In this document: in pieces, positions 23,996-32,199 of the stretch
Numbering within the stretch: the stretch's first letter is position 1
Layout of the letters: each line of letters starts with the position of its first letter
Assembly: GCF_900696085.1 (NCBI RefSeq)
Contig: NZ_CAADFC020000013.1
Span: 248,001-312,000, forward strand
Source of the DNA: Bradyrhizobium ivorense
Lineage (GTDB): Bacteria > Pseudomonadota > Alphaproteobacteria > Rhizobiales > Xanthobacteraceae
DNA: 64,000 bases
Direction: 5' to 3'
Position numbers and translations under genes: made by a program
The notes under the pieces: generated by a model
Databases searched by the model: none
Seen by the model: the letters and a program-made list of their open reading frames with translations, nothing else
Told to the model about the DNA's origin: nothing

Positions 23996-24880
23996 ATGAT
24001 ACGCAATCCCATCCCCTGGCCGAACGGCGCGCGCTGCGCCTGTGCGATCACCTTCGACGTCGACGCCGACAGCCTGATCCACATCGCGCGGCCGAAGGAT
24101 TCGTTCGACCGGCTCTATCCGATCACGATGGGACGATACGGACCGACCGTCGGCGTTCCGCGCATCCTTCAGACCTATCGCCGCCTCGGCCTCAAGCAGT
24201 CGTTCTTCATGCCGGCCTGGACCATGCAGCGCTACCCGGATGCGGTGGAGGCGATCCTCGGCGATGGCCACGAGATCGGTCATCACGGCTACATTCACGA
24301 AGATCCAACCGAGATTTCCTCCGCCGAGCAGCGTGTGGCATTCGAACGCGCCCTCGGCGTTCACGTCGCGATGACCGGGCGCAAGCCGCGCGGCTACCGC
24401 GCGCCGGTCTACAATGCCAATCAGACCACCATCGATCTCCTGATCGAGCACGGCTTCGTCTACGATTCTTCGCTGATGGCGGACGACATCCCCTATCTGA
24501 TGCGCACCGCGCGCGGTTCGCTCTACGAAATGCCGCCGCACTGGGGATCGGATGACTGGCCGCCGTTCGCCCATTACGCGGAGATCGGCTACATGATGCC
24601 GGTCAAAGCGCCAAGCGAGGGTCTCGCCGCCTCCTTCGAGGAATTCGAGGCCGCCTATGAGGCCGGCGGGTTCTGGATGGGGATCTGGCACCCGTTCCTG
24701 ACCGGCCGGCTGGCCCGCTGGCGCGTGGTGGAGCGCTGGCTCGAGCGGATCGTCGCGGATGACAAGGTGTGGTTCGCCCCGCTCGAAGACATCGCCGCCC
24801 ATATCGACGGCCTGGTCAAGGCCGGCACCTATCAGGTCCGGACCGAGACGCTACCCTATTTCACGCAGCCTGTGTCATGA
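23996..24880 (+). CDS. Polysaccharide-deacetylase-family hydrolase (PgdA/PuuE/cyclic imidase type)
   Basis: A 294-residue enzyme with a NodB-like barrel. Metal site: AITFDVDADS with the Asp cluster at 21-25, and GHEIGHHGYIHED with H97 and H101. The RGYRAPVYNAN motif and WHPFLTGRLAR follow. This subgroup lacks a signal peptide and includes the Helicobacter PgdA protein, PuuE allantoinases and cyclic imide hydrolases, so the target may be a cyclic amide and not a sugar. It lies 36 bp after azoR. Its end overlaps the convergent LysR gene by 20 bp. With the NCS1 permease nearby, a cyclic amide substrate is my favoured reading. Confidence 0.82.
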   Translation: MIRNPIPWPNGARCACAITFDVDADSLIHIARPKDSFDRLYPITMGRYGPTVGVPRILQTYRRLGLKQSFFMPAWTMQRYPDAVEAILGDGHEIGHHGYIHEDPTEISSAEQRVAFERALGVHVAMTGRKPRGYRAPVYNANQTTIDLLIEHGFVYDSSLMADDIPYLMRTARGSLYEMPPHWGSDDWPPFAHYAEIGYMMPVKAPSEGLAASFEEFEAAYEAGGFWMGIWHPFLTGRLARWRVVERWLERIVADDKVWFAPLEDIAAHIDGLVKAGTYQVRTETLPYFTQPVS

Positions 24881-25790
24881 CCGGCTCCGGGCCGCTGCGA
24901 AATGCGGCAGCCTCCGCGCGCATCCAGTCGACGAAGGCGATCACCGACTTGCGCCTGACGCCGTCCGGCGCTTCCACCAGGCGATAGGCAAAGCCCGGCA
25001 GCGCGGGTCCGTCGAGCCGGCGCAGCGTGCCCTGGCGCAATTGCTCGTCCACCAGCGCATCGCTGCACAACAGCGGCCCCAGGCCGCGTTCGGCGGCGTG
25101 CAGCGCCAGGGGCTCCTCGCTGTACCAGGAGATACGAAAATCCCGCCCGAGATCGTGGTCGACTCCGGCAAGCCAGGCCGACCACGCAGGAGAATCCAGC
25201 GCCGCGTTCTTCCAGCGAAACGCCAGCAATGACCGCGAGCGGAACTCATCGATCGCAAGACGACTGCCCGGCGGACAGATCGTGCTCGCTGCGACCGCGA
25301 TGTAGCGATCGTTGAACAGCACGGCGGCTTCGCAGGCGCGATCGACGCGGCCATAGCGCACGGCAAGGTCGATGCCCTCAGTGCCCGGTGTCCGCGTATC
25401 CTCGGTCGCATCGATGTGGACCACGACGGACGGAAACGCCGCGTTGAAATGCGCGAGCCGCGGCATCAGCCAGCGTTCCGCGAAGGCGCGCGTGGTCGAA
25501 ACCGTGATCGCATCGCCACCGGCCGGCGGAGAGATCACGGCAAAAGCGCTGGCCATGCGGTCAAAACCGTCGCGCAGCAAGGGAAACACCGCATGCCCTT
25601 CCGCCGTCAGCACCACGGCGCGCCCCGACCGCTCGAACAGTTTCCGCCCGAGGATCGCCTCGAGCTGCCGGACCTGGTGGCTGATCGCGGTCACCGTGAC
25701 GCAGAGTTCGCTCGCGGCGGCGGTAAAGCTCTCGTGGCGCGCGGCGGCTTCGAAGGCGCGGATCGCATTGAGGGGCGGCAGCTTGCGCAT
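24861..25790 (-). CDS. LysR-family regulator (GcvA-like)
   Basis: A 309-residue regulator starting MRKLPPLNAIRAFEAAARHE, the typical GcvA-group start. The winged helix covers about residues 5-65 (FTAAASELCVTVTAISHQVR); the periplasmic-binding-protein-like effector domain follows (TTRAFAERWLMPRLAHF, GIDLAVRYGR). It lies 18 bp downstream of the DUF1989 gene on the same strand and is convergent to the deacetylase gene. It may control the nitrogen-compound genes around it. Confidence 0.9.
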   Translation of the reverse strand: MRKLPPLNAIRAFEAAARHESFTAAASELCVTVTAISHQVRQLEAILGRKLFERSGRAVVLTAEGHAVFPLLRDGFDRMASAFAVISPPAGGDAITVSTTRAFAERWLMPRLAHFNAAFPSVVVHIDATEDTRTPGTEGIDLAVRYGRVDRACEAAVLFNDRYIAVAASTICPPGSRLAIDEFRSRSLLAFRWKNAALDSPAWSAWLAGVDHDLGRDFRISWYSEEPLALHAAERGLGPLLCSDALVDEQLRQGTLRRLDGPALPGFAYRLVEAPDGVRRKSVIAFVDWMRAEAAAFRSGPEPVMTQAA

Positions 25791-25808
25791 GGTCGGTTCT
25801 CCGCGAGG

Positions 25809-26420
25809 TCAGGCGATCAGGAAATGGGCGTCGGTCGGGTGCATGTCGTTCACCGGCACCATGTCCTGAGGACAGGCGGAGAACACGATGACGAGGTCCA
25901 TCTCGGCACGCAGCGCGACGTACTGCCCGGCCTCACTGACCGGCGACTGGAAGTCGAGTTCCCCATTGCCGGTCACCGGCACGTTCATGAACAGGTTCAG
26001 CGGCGCCGGCGTCACGGCGACCGACAGGCCGACCGCCTCGAGCGCCTGCGCCAGGTTCTGCGTGCAATTGTCGTGATGGCCGGCGGCGCCGAGTTGGCGA
26101 TAGCGGTGAATGTCGCAGGCCGCGATCAGCGTGTCATGAATGCCGGGTGTGGTGTCGGCGACCAAGGTGAGGATCGCGCGGCGCCGGTTGGTCGTCAGCG
26201 TGTCGCCGACCCGGGGGATGAGCCGCAACATCGATGCGCGGCTGTGCTCCATCGACATGAATTCGCTCACATCGCGCGCATTGAAGGCCCAGGTGTCGAC
26301 GACCTGCTTGCCGTGCGTGTTGACGACGGTGACTGTCTCTCCCGCCTTGAGGCGGGCCGCGATCCCGTGGCGGGCAGGAATCAGGCGGGCGCGGGCGAGA
26401 TCGGCGGCGGCTGCGGTCAC
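25809..26420 (-). CDS. DUF1989 / urea carboxylase-associated family protein
   Basis: A 203-residue cytoplasmic protein. DUF1989 features: the KAGETVTVVNTHGKQVVDTW core, FMSMEHSRAS, RRAILTLVADTTPGIHDTL, a conserved HDNCTQNL with cysteine and histidine, and PLNLFMNVPV. Members are often found with urea carboxylase or guanidine/carboxyguanidine genes and are likely metal-binding enzymes. No urea carboxylase is in the window. It is divergent from a second LysR gene across about 100 bp of AT-rich DNA (TTCCAATAATATTAG near 26474), the likely LysR site. Confidence 0.85.
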   Translation of the reverse strand: MTAAAADLARARLIPARHGIAARLKAGETVTVVNTHGKQVVDTWAFNARDVSEFMSMEHSRASMLRLIPRVGDTLTTNRRRAILTLVADTTPGIHDTLIAACDIHRYRQLGAAGHHDNCTQNLAQALEAVGLSVAVTPAPLNLFMNVPVTGNGELDFQSPVSEAGQYVALRAEMDLVIVFSACPQDMVPVNDMHPTDAHFLIA

Positions 26421-26522
26421 GTGGTGTCTCCTCTAGGCTTCGTCGCGCCATCGGAGCATCGCCGCTCATGCAATTCCAATAATATTAGTTGTGCCCATTA
26501 TAGCTTAATCGTATAGTCGCCC

Positions 26523-27398
26523 ATGCGCCTCCGACAGCTCGAATGCTTTCGCGCCCTGATGCTTCACGGCACCATGACCAGGGCCGCCGAACTGCTCGGC
26601 ATGTCGCAGCCCGGGATCAGCACGATGATCGCCGGCCTCGAGCATGAGACCGGCCTGACGCTGTTCCTGCGCCGCGGCGGACGCCTGCAACCGACGCCGG
26701 AAGCCAAGCTGTTCTATGTCGAGGCTGCGCGGGCGCTGGAAGCCGCGGAAAATGCCTCCCGGGTCGCCGCCGAGATCCGGTCCGGCCGGCGTGGTCACCT
26801 CGCGGTCGCGGCCTATCCGAGCATTTCGATCAACCTGTTGCCGCGCCTGCTGTCGCAGTTTGCCCGCAACCGGCCCGATCTGCAGATCAAGATCATCACG
26901 CGCAATTCCGCGACCGTTCGCGAGCTGATGTCGACCCAGCAATTCGACCTCGCGGTCGCCGAGCTGCCGCTCGATTATCCGACCTCGCACATGGAGGTGT
27001 TCTCGTATGAGTGCCTGTGCATGCTGCCGCCGGCGCATCCGCTCGCGAAACTCAAGCAGATCACGCCGAAGGACCTCGATGGCGTCCCGTTTGTCACGCT
27101 GTTTCGCGGCGACCCGATCTACCAGCAGCTCGCCTCCGCCTTCTCGGAAGCCGGCGCACGCTGGAACGTGGTGGCGGAGACCGAATTCTTCTCGACCGCC
27201 TGCCAGCTGGTCGCGCAGGGCCGCGGCGTCGGCATCGTCGATCCCGTGGTGAGCAAGCCGTTCACCGAAGGCCTCACTATCCGCGCGTTCAAACCGAGGA
27301 TCCAGTACCAGATCGCCATCCTCTCCCCCACGCACGAAGCGCTCTCCCAGGTGGCGCAGGATTTTGCCGGCGTGCTGCGGCGGGCGTTGCGGGGGTGA
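26523..27398 (+). CDS. LysR-family regulator
   Basis: A 291-residue regulator. The helix-turn-helix is in residues 1-60 (GTMTRAAELLGMSQPGISTM), and the effector domain starts near 90 (HLAVAAYPSISINLLPRLLS). It is divergent from the DUF1989 gene, the classic LysR arrangement, so that gene is its probable target. The effector is unknown. Confidence 0.9.
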   Translation: MRLRQLECFRALMLHGTMTRAAELLGMSQPGISTMIAGLEHETGLTLFLRRGGRLQPTPEAKLFYVEAARALEAAENASRVAAEIRSGRRGHLAVAAYPSISINLLPRLLSQFARNRPDLQIKIITRNSATVRELMSTQQFDLAVAELPLDYPTSHMEVFSYECLCMLPPAHPLAKLKQITPKDLDGVPFVTLFRGDPIYQQLASAFSEAGARWNVVAETEFFSTACQLVAQGRGVGIVDPVVSKPFTEGLTIRAFKPRIQYQIAILSPTHEALSQVAQDFAGVLRRALRG

Positions 27399-27498
27399 CC
27401 GCGTTCGGTCGTGCCTGGGGATGATGTCGCGGGTCGCTCGACGGCGCGCGATCGGCTTGTTAAGCCGCCTCTCCGCAAGCAGCGTTTGAGTCGGGGAC

Positions 27499-29001
27499 AT
27501 GACGGTCGCGATCGAGATGGGGCAGACGACGGCCGGCGCCCCAGCGGCCATCGACCTCGAGGAACTGCTCGCCACCCGCCTGCTGGTGCAGGGCAATTCA
27601 GGTTCCGGCAAATCCCATCTGCTGCGCCGCCTGCTGGAACAGAGCGCCCGCTGGGTGCAGCAGACCATCATCGATCCCGAGGGCGACTTCGTGACGCTGG
27701 CCGAGCGCTTCGGCCACCTCGTGATCGATGCCGAGGACCATACCGAGCGCAGCCTGCAGGCCGCGGGCGAGCGCGTGCGCATCCACCGCGTCTCCACGGT
27801 GCTCAATCTCGAGGGGCTCGACGCCGAGAACCAGATGCGCCGCGCCGCGGCTTTCCTCGGCGGCATGTTCGAGGTCGCCCGCGACCACTGGTATCCGATG
27901 CTGGTGGTGGTGGACGAGGCGCAATTGTTCGCGCCGGCGATCGCGGGCGAAGTGTCCGACGAGGCCCGCAAGCTCTCGCTCGGCGCCATGACCAACCTGA
28001 TGTGCCGCGGCCGCAAGCGCGGGCTTGCCGGGATCATCGCGACCCAGCGGCTGGCGAAACTTGCGAAGAACGTCGCGGCCGAAGCGTCCAATTTCCTGAT
28101 GGGCCGCACGTTCCTCGACATCGACATGGCGCGCGCCGCCGACCTTCTCGGCATGGAGCGGCGCCAGGCCGAAGCCTTCCGCGACCTCGAGCGCGGACAA
28201 TTCATGGCTCTGGGACCTGCGCTCTCCCGCCGCCCGCTGGGCTTGCGCATCGGCCCGACCGACACCCAGCCGCGCAACGCGGCGCCGCGGCTGCTGCCGC
28301 TGCCCGAGGCCGCGCTGGAAGACGCCCGCGCCATCATCCTCGCCGCCCCGCCGCCCGAGACGGCGCGGCCGCAGCGCCGGCCGGCGCCGGATCTGCTCAA
28401 CCAGCTGATGGCGGCCAAACAGGCGGCGCCGGAGATCGAACCCGACACGGCAGAGCCGCCGCTCAGCGCCGAGCAACTGGCGGAGCGGCGCGAGCGGCTG
28501 GATCGCATCCTGCGCGCCATTCTGGCGGAGCCCGATGCGGGCTTCCGCGCCATCGGCGTGCTCTACCAGGAATTCGTGGTCCGCTGCCGGATCGAGGGCC
28601 TGGGGGCCGTGGTGCCGGAACTCGCCGATTTCCGCCGCATGCTGACGCGGGCCCGCGCCGGGCTCGGCGCCGACATGGCGGAAGACGATGCGTGGCAGGA
28701 CGTGCTGCTGCGGGCCGCGATCCTGCCCGACGACATGCAGGGCGTCTTCATGATGATTGCCCGTGCGGCGAAAGAGGGCTGGCCCTGCCCGAGCGATGCG
28801 GCGATCGCCCGCGCCTACGGCACGCACTCGCTGCGCCGCGCGCGGCACCTTCTGACCTATATCGAGGAGCAAGGCCTGATCGTCTGCCAGCTCGACGGCG
28901 CCGGCCGGCGCATCGTGACGCTGGTCGAACTGGCCTGGGCCACCGCCGCCGCCGATCCGAATGCCGACGACCTGTCGGCGGAGACCGCGTGCACCGGGTG
29001 A
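27499..29001 (+). CDS. HerA/DUF87-like P-loop ATPase
   Basis: A 500-residue protein. Walker A is GNSGSGKS at 32-39 and Walker B is MLVVVDEAQLF with D139/E140. RGRKRGLAGIIATQRLAKL holds a sensor or arginine-finger region, as in HerA/FtsK relatives. The middle is proline/alanine rich and the C-terminal part (from about 330) has helical winged-helix-like segments (DAAIARAYGTHSLRRARHL). HerA pumps DNA with NurA, but no nuclease gene is next to it. Orphan forms like this occur in many Rhizobiales. A mobile-element or defence role is possible but not shown. Confidence 0.8.
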   Translation: MTVAIEMGQTTAGAPAAIDLEELLATRLLVQGNSGSGKSHLLRRLLEQSARWVQQTIIDPEGDFVTLAERFGHLVIDAEDHTERSLQAAGERVRIHRVSTVLNLEGLDAENQMRRAAAFLGGMFEVARDHWYPMLVVVDEAQLFAPAIAGEVSDEARKLSLGAMTNLMCRGRKRGLAGIIATQRLAKLAKNVAAEASNFLMGRTFLDIDMARAADLLGMERRQAEAFRDLERGQFMALGPALSRRPLGLRIGPTDTQPRNAAPRLLPLPEAALEDARAIILAAPPPETARPQRRPAPDLLNQLMAAKQAAPEIEPDTAEPPLSAEQLAERRERLDRILRAILAEPDAGFRAIGVLYQEFVVRCRIEGLGAVVPELADFRRMLTRARAGLGADMAEDDAWQDVLLRAAILPDDMQGVFMMIARAAKEGWPCPSDAAIARAYGTHSLRRARHLLTYIEEQGLIVCQLDGAGRRIVTLVELAWATAAADPNADDLSAETACTG

Positions 29002-29032
29002 AGCGGTGGAACAAGCCGATTGAAGGCGCCGG

Positions 29033-29266
29033 CTAAAGCGGCAGCTCGCCCTGACCGCCGGTCCAGTCGATGATGTCGATCTGGAGCCCTCGCCTCAGCA
29101 TCTCGGTCTCGAGATTGCCGGCATGCCGTTTCCACTCGGCCGTCGACCGCACCCGGAATTTCGGCTCCTCACCATTGGCCTCGAACGCATCGTCGGCTTC
29201 GAGCGCGCCGCGCACGGCCTCGTACATCATCTTCAGGCTCGCGTCGGTGAAAGCGCCATACTCCAT
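29033..29266 (-). CDS. Hypothetical protein (77 aa)
   Basis: From ATG 29264-29266 (MEYGAFTDAS). Acidic and helical, with KFRVRSTAEWKRHAGNLETE as a recognisable core and a tail DIIDWTGGQGELPL. No domain was recognised. It is convergent with the ATPase gene, 31 bp away. Confidence 0.65.
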   Translation of the reverse strand: MEYGAFTDASLKMMYEAVRGALEADDAFEANGEEPKFRVRSTAEWKRHAGNLETEMLRRGLQIDIIDWTGGQGELPL

Positions 29267-29433
29267 CGATGGTCTCCCCGGAAACGCAAACACGAAAGGC
29301 CGCCACGATGACGATCGTAGCGACCTTCGCGCGCGAACCCATCCAATCCGGTCGTGCTGAAGCGTGACCGATTCTGGTTAACGAGACCTTGCGGCGCGAC
29401 GGCCGAACCATCCCTCACCGCTCGGCCGGATCG

Positions 29434-29889
29434 CTACTGGTACGGGTACTGCGGGCAGATCATTTGGCCGTATTGATCGTAATAGCAGCCTTGGTTTCCG
29501 GAATAGCCATAGCCGCCATAATACGCGCCGGCGGCAGCCGCGGCGCCGACGGCTGCGGCGCCGTAGCCGGGGCGATAGTAGCCGCGGCCGTATCCGGGGT
29601 AGCCGGCGACCGGACGGCCGGGGCGACCTGCGACCGGCCGGCCCGGATAGCCCGGACGCCCCGCGATCGGGTGTGCAGGCCGCGGGCGGCCTGCGACCCG
29701 ATACCCGCCGCCATGGTATCTTGCGCCGCCGACATGCATGCCTCCGCCACGCATCCCGCCGCCATGAAATCCACCGCCTCCGCCGCGGAAGCCGCCGCCT
29801 CCTCCACGACGGGCATAGGCGTCATCGGGAACCAGACACGCGGCGGTCAGAACCAGTATTCCCAGCGCAGCGAAGATAGGGCGAAGCAT
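29434..29889 (-). CDS. Glycine-rich exported protein
   Basis: A 151-residue protein with an N-terminal signal of lipoprotein-like look (ALGILVLTAACLVPDDAYA; the LTAAC could be a lipobox). The mature part is made of GGGGGF/GGG repeats, then GRPG/PGYPG repeats with many tyrosines, and ends with two cysteines (QGCYYDQYGQMICPQ). It is probably an envelope or surface protein. It is the last gene of the minus-strand set 31067-29434, whose promoter has an FNR/FixK-type box. Confidence 0.75.
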   Translation of the reverse strand: MLRPIFAALGILVLTAACLVPDDAYARRGGGGGFRGGGGGFHGGGMRGGGMHVGGARYHGGGYRVAGRPRPAHPIAGRPGYPGRPVAGRPGRPVAGYPGYGRGYYRPGYGAAAVGAAAAAGAYYGGYGYSGNQGCYYDQYGQMICPQYPYQ

Positions 29890-29970
29890 GGGAGGTCCTC
29901 CTCTACGAACGATCTCACGAGCTATCGAGCTGCGGTGCAGCCGATGCAGACGATTGATCAGGCGGCCAGC

Positions 29971-30270
29971 TCAGCACTTGGTGACAACCTGGCCGTAGGC
30001 ATTGGTCACCTGGACGCAACCCGGCGAGGCCGCATAGGCGCCGGCGGCTGCGGCGCCGGCTGCGGCGGCGCCGCCGTAGACGACCGCGCGGCGCGTGGTG
30101 CGGCGTGCGACGCCGGCATAGCTCATCGGCGTCAACGGCCGCCCGACCCGGGCTTCCGATGTGGACACCAGCCCTTGTCCGACATCGGCCTTGCCGTTCC
30201 AGAGCAATGCGCTCGCGAAGGCAAGCGTGGCGGCGAGGAGCAGAAGCAGCTTGCGAAGTGAAATGATCAT
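29971..30270 (-). CDS. Small exported protein coupled to the DUF2092 gene
   Basis: A 99-residue protein from ATG 30268-30270, overlapping the DUF2092 stop by 4 bp (ATGA). The signal or anchor is at 1-22 (SLRKLLLLLAATLAFASALL); a second hydrophobic Ala/Gly run (VVYGGAAAAGAAAAGAY) precedes a tail with two cysteines (SPGCVQVTNAYGQVVTKC). Its tail resembles that of the Gly-rich protein downstream, so the two may act together in the envelope. Confidence 0.7.
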   Translation of the reverse strand: MIISLRKLLLLLAATLAFASALLWNGKADVGQGLVSTSEARVGRPLTPMSYAGVARRTTRRAVVYGGAAAAGAAAAGAYAASPGCVQVTNAYGQVVTKC

Positions 30271-31067
30271 TTCTTGGCTCCACTGGTCGTGCCGGCAGGC
30301 ACTTCGTCGAATTCGACCATCACATCGGAATCGAGCCCGACCTTCGTCGCGCCCTCCGGCGGCTTGAAGGCGAAGGCGTCGGCGTCGGCGATTGCCTCGG
30401 TCTTCCAGTCCTTGATCCGCAGCGTGTATTGCGGCGCGCCGGCCACGGTCTTGCTGGTGATGACATATTTGCGCGGAATCGGTTGCGCGCCGGCCTGGAT
30501 CCAGATTTGCCAGTCCGTATCCCGCCCGCGAAACGCCAGATGCTCGCACTCGACGCCGTCAACGACGCCCTGGCCGATATGGTAGCCCTCGATGACGTCG
30601 GACGTCAGCACGTCGAACGAATTGGACAGCAACAGATCGATGCCCGGAAGCGCGGCGTTGGTCTTGGCCTGTATCGTATCGACCAGCTGGTCGATCGTGC
30701 CGGGCGCGTCCGCCTGCACATAGGCCTTGGCGTTGTTGCCGTAGAGCGACACGGTCTTGCCGTCATAGGCCAGATCGACATCGGCATAGCCGCCGGTGCG
30801 CCTGATCCGCAGCTTGTCGGGTCGCGCCATTCGCAACTGACCGGAGCTGGTGAACTGGATTTTTTGCAGGTCCGGCGTGATGATCTCGACGTCGCTGTCG
30901 AACGTCGCGGTGATCGATTTCTGCGCCGCCGTATACTCGGTCATCGCCTTCAGCAGGCTTGCGGAATCGTCGGCGCGGGCGCCGCAACTGGCGGCAACCG
31001 CAAGCAAGGCGGCCGAGACCGCCGTTGCCGACATGCGGATCAAGGCGCGGGGTGGTGCTCTGTTCAT
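30267..31067 (-). CDS. DUF2092-family periplasmic protein
   Basis: A 266-residue secreted protein from ATG 31065-31067 (signal through about residue 33, ending GARA). The core has LKAMTEYTAAQKSITATFDS, QKIQFTSSGQLRMARPDKLR, KTVSLYGNNAKAYVQADAPG and the later VDGVECEHLAFRGRDTDWQI, as in DUF2092 proteins, which have a LolA/LolB-like half-barrel fold. It may bind a lipid or hydrophobic ligand. A perfect FNR/FixK-type box lies 54 bp upstream of the start, so low-oxygen control is predicted. Confidence 0.8.
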   Translation of the reverse strand: MNRAPPRALIRMSATAVSAALLAVAASCGARADDSASLLKAMTEYTAAQKSITATFDSDVEIITPDLQKIQFTSSGQLRMARPDKLRIRRTGGYADVDLAYDGKTVSLYGNNAKAYVQADAPGTIDQLVDTIQAKTNAALPGIDLLLSNSFDVLTSDVIEGYHIGQGVVDGVECEHLAFRGRDTDWQIWIQAGAQPIPRKYVITSKTVAGAPQYTLRIKDWKTEAIADADAFAFKPPEGATKVGLDSDVMVEFDEVPAGTTSGAKK

Positions 31068-31120
31068 CTCACTCCTCCATGGGCACCCGCGCACTATGAG
31101 GAATGAATGGCAATCGAGGC

Positions 31121-31134
31121 TTGATATGGATCAA
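31121..31134 (-). promoter_or_regulatory. FNR/FixK-type box upstream of the DUF2092 operon
   Basis: TTGATATGGATCAA, a perfect TTGAT-N4-ATCAA, flanked by C/G that extend the palindrome. It lies 54 bp from the DUF2092 start. In Bradyrhizobium such sites are bound by FixK2 or FNR-type regulators in low oxygen. Confidence 0.75.
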
Positions 31135-31220
31135 GACCCGAGCTTGGCCATCGCCGTCACCGGAATGGCGGAACCACCGGGTGGCGGACGTCGCGGCGGT
31201 GTCGCGATCAGCGCCGGCTA

Positions 31221-31319
31221 GAGCATGATCCGGAAAAGTGCGCAGCGGTTTTCCGAAAAAGATCATGCTCAAACAAGCAGCTAAAGCGCGATGATGATTC
31301 AAATCTCATCGCGCTTTAG
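31221..31319. repeat. Full interspersed repeat with terminal hairpin
   Basis: Starts GAGCATGATCCGGAAAAGTG, a first imperfect palindrome, and ends with the hairpin AAAGCGCGATGA / TCATCGCGCTTT. It supplies the stop codon (31316-31318) of the L,D-transpeptidase gene. Copies: 37421-37521 (full) and 15432-15488 (partial). Confidence 0.85.
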
Positions 31320-32185
31320 CTGACGAACACGACCCGCGTATCCAGGGAAACACGCCGATACAGGTCCTCGACATCGTCGTTGACGAGGCGGATGCATCCA
31401 GACGCGACGAGATGGCCGATCGTCTTCGGCGAATTCGTGCCATGGATCAGCAGGCCGGGCTTGTCCAGCAACATCGCGCGTGCACCGAGCGGACTGCCGG
31501 GCTTGCCAGTCGATGCGAGCAGCGCGTCGGCGTCTTTGGTATTTGCGCCTGCAGGCCGCCACTCCGGCCATTCGAACTTGTTGGTGACGCGAAAGAAGCT
31601 GCCCCCCTTGAGGCATTCCTGCGCGATCCCGATGCCATAGCGGCGCGCGGAATTGTTCGAATCGATCAGGTAGAGGAAGCGGCTCTCGCGATCGATCACG
31701 ATCGATCCGGGAACAACGGTGGTGCGATAGAACACCACCTGCCGCTGAAATGCGAATGGCAGGCCATCGCCGCTCGATCCGCCGTCGACGCCAGCCTTCA
31801 GGTCCGCCATGACGATGTCCTCGCTTGCGCGGGCCATCTTCGCCGCTGACGCCGTGACCTTGGGCTTGCCGGCGACATATCCGTACAGCACGGCGGTCAG
31901 GCCGATGGCAACCAGCGCGCAGAGCCCGGCGAGCAGCGGCTTCCAGCTTCTGCCCGTCGCCAGCACCTCGTCGAGTGCTGCCGCGCCCCTCCCTTCATCG
32001 ACGGCGAGTTCGTCCTCGATCCGACGCACGGCGTCATCGAGCGCGGCCACGTGAGACGAGGCGGCCTCGGGCGCGAGACGGGACCGCCTGATGATCTCGT
32101 AGGCCTCCTTGTAGATCTGATCGCGCGCGGCGACGTCCTTGCCTGCAACGGCTTTCGACAGCAGCGAATAGTAGTCCACGTCCAT
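31316..32185 (-). CDS. L,D-transpeptidase (YkuD family), membrane anchored
   Basis: A 289-residue protein from ATG 32183-32185. Residues 1-75 are cytoplasmic and helical, followed by a transmembrane helix near 85-105 (LLAGLCALVAIGLTAVLYGY). The periplasmic YkuD domain has GSIVIDRESRFLYLID, LIHGTNSPKTIG and the nucleophile motif ASGCIRLVNDDVEDL. It makes 3-3 cross-links in peptidoglycan or links proteins to it. It starts 14 bp after the binding-protein gene, so it is in the same operon. Its stop lies in an interspersed repeat. Confidence 0.9.
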   Translation of the reverse strand: MDVDYYSLLSKAVAGKDVAARDQIYKEAYEIIRRSRLAPEAASSHVAALDDAVRRIEDELAVDEGRGAAALDEVLATGRSWKPLLAGLCALVAIGLTAVLYGYVAGKPKVTASAAKMARASEDIVMADLKAGVDGGSSGDGLPFAFQRQVVFYRTTVVPGSIVIDRESRFLYLIDSNNSARRYGIGIAQECLKGGSFFRVTNKFEWPEWRPAGANTKDADALLASTGKPGSPLGARAMLLDKPGLLIHGTNSPKTIGHLVASGCIRLVNDDVEDLYRRVSLDTRVVFVS

Positions 32186-32199
32186 GGATACCCCCAAAA

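Noticed and set aside
26505-28553. Long minus-strand frame opposite the LysR and HerA-like genes
   Set aside because: Arg/Ser-rich shadow composition; the plus strand carries clear helix-turn-helix and Walker motifs.
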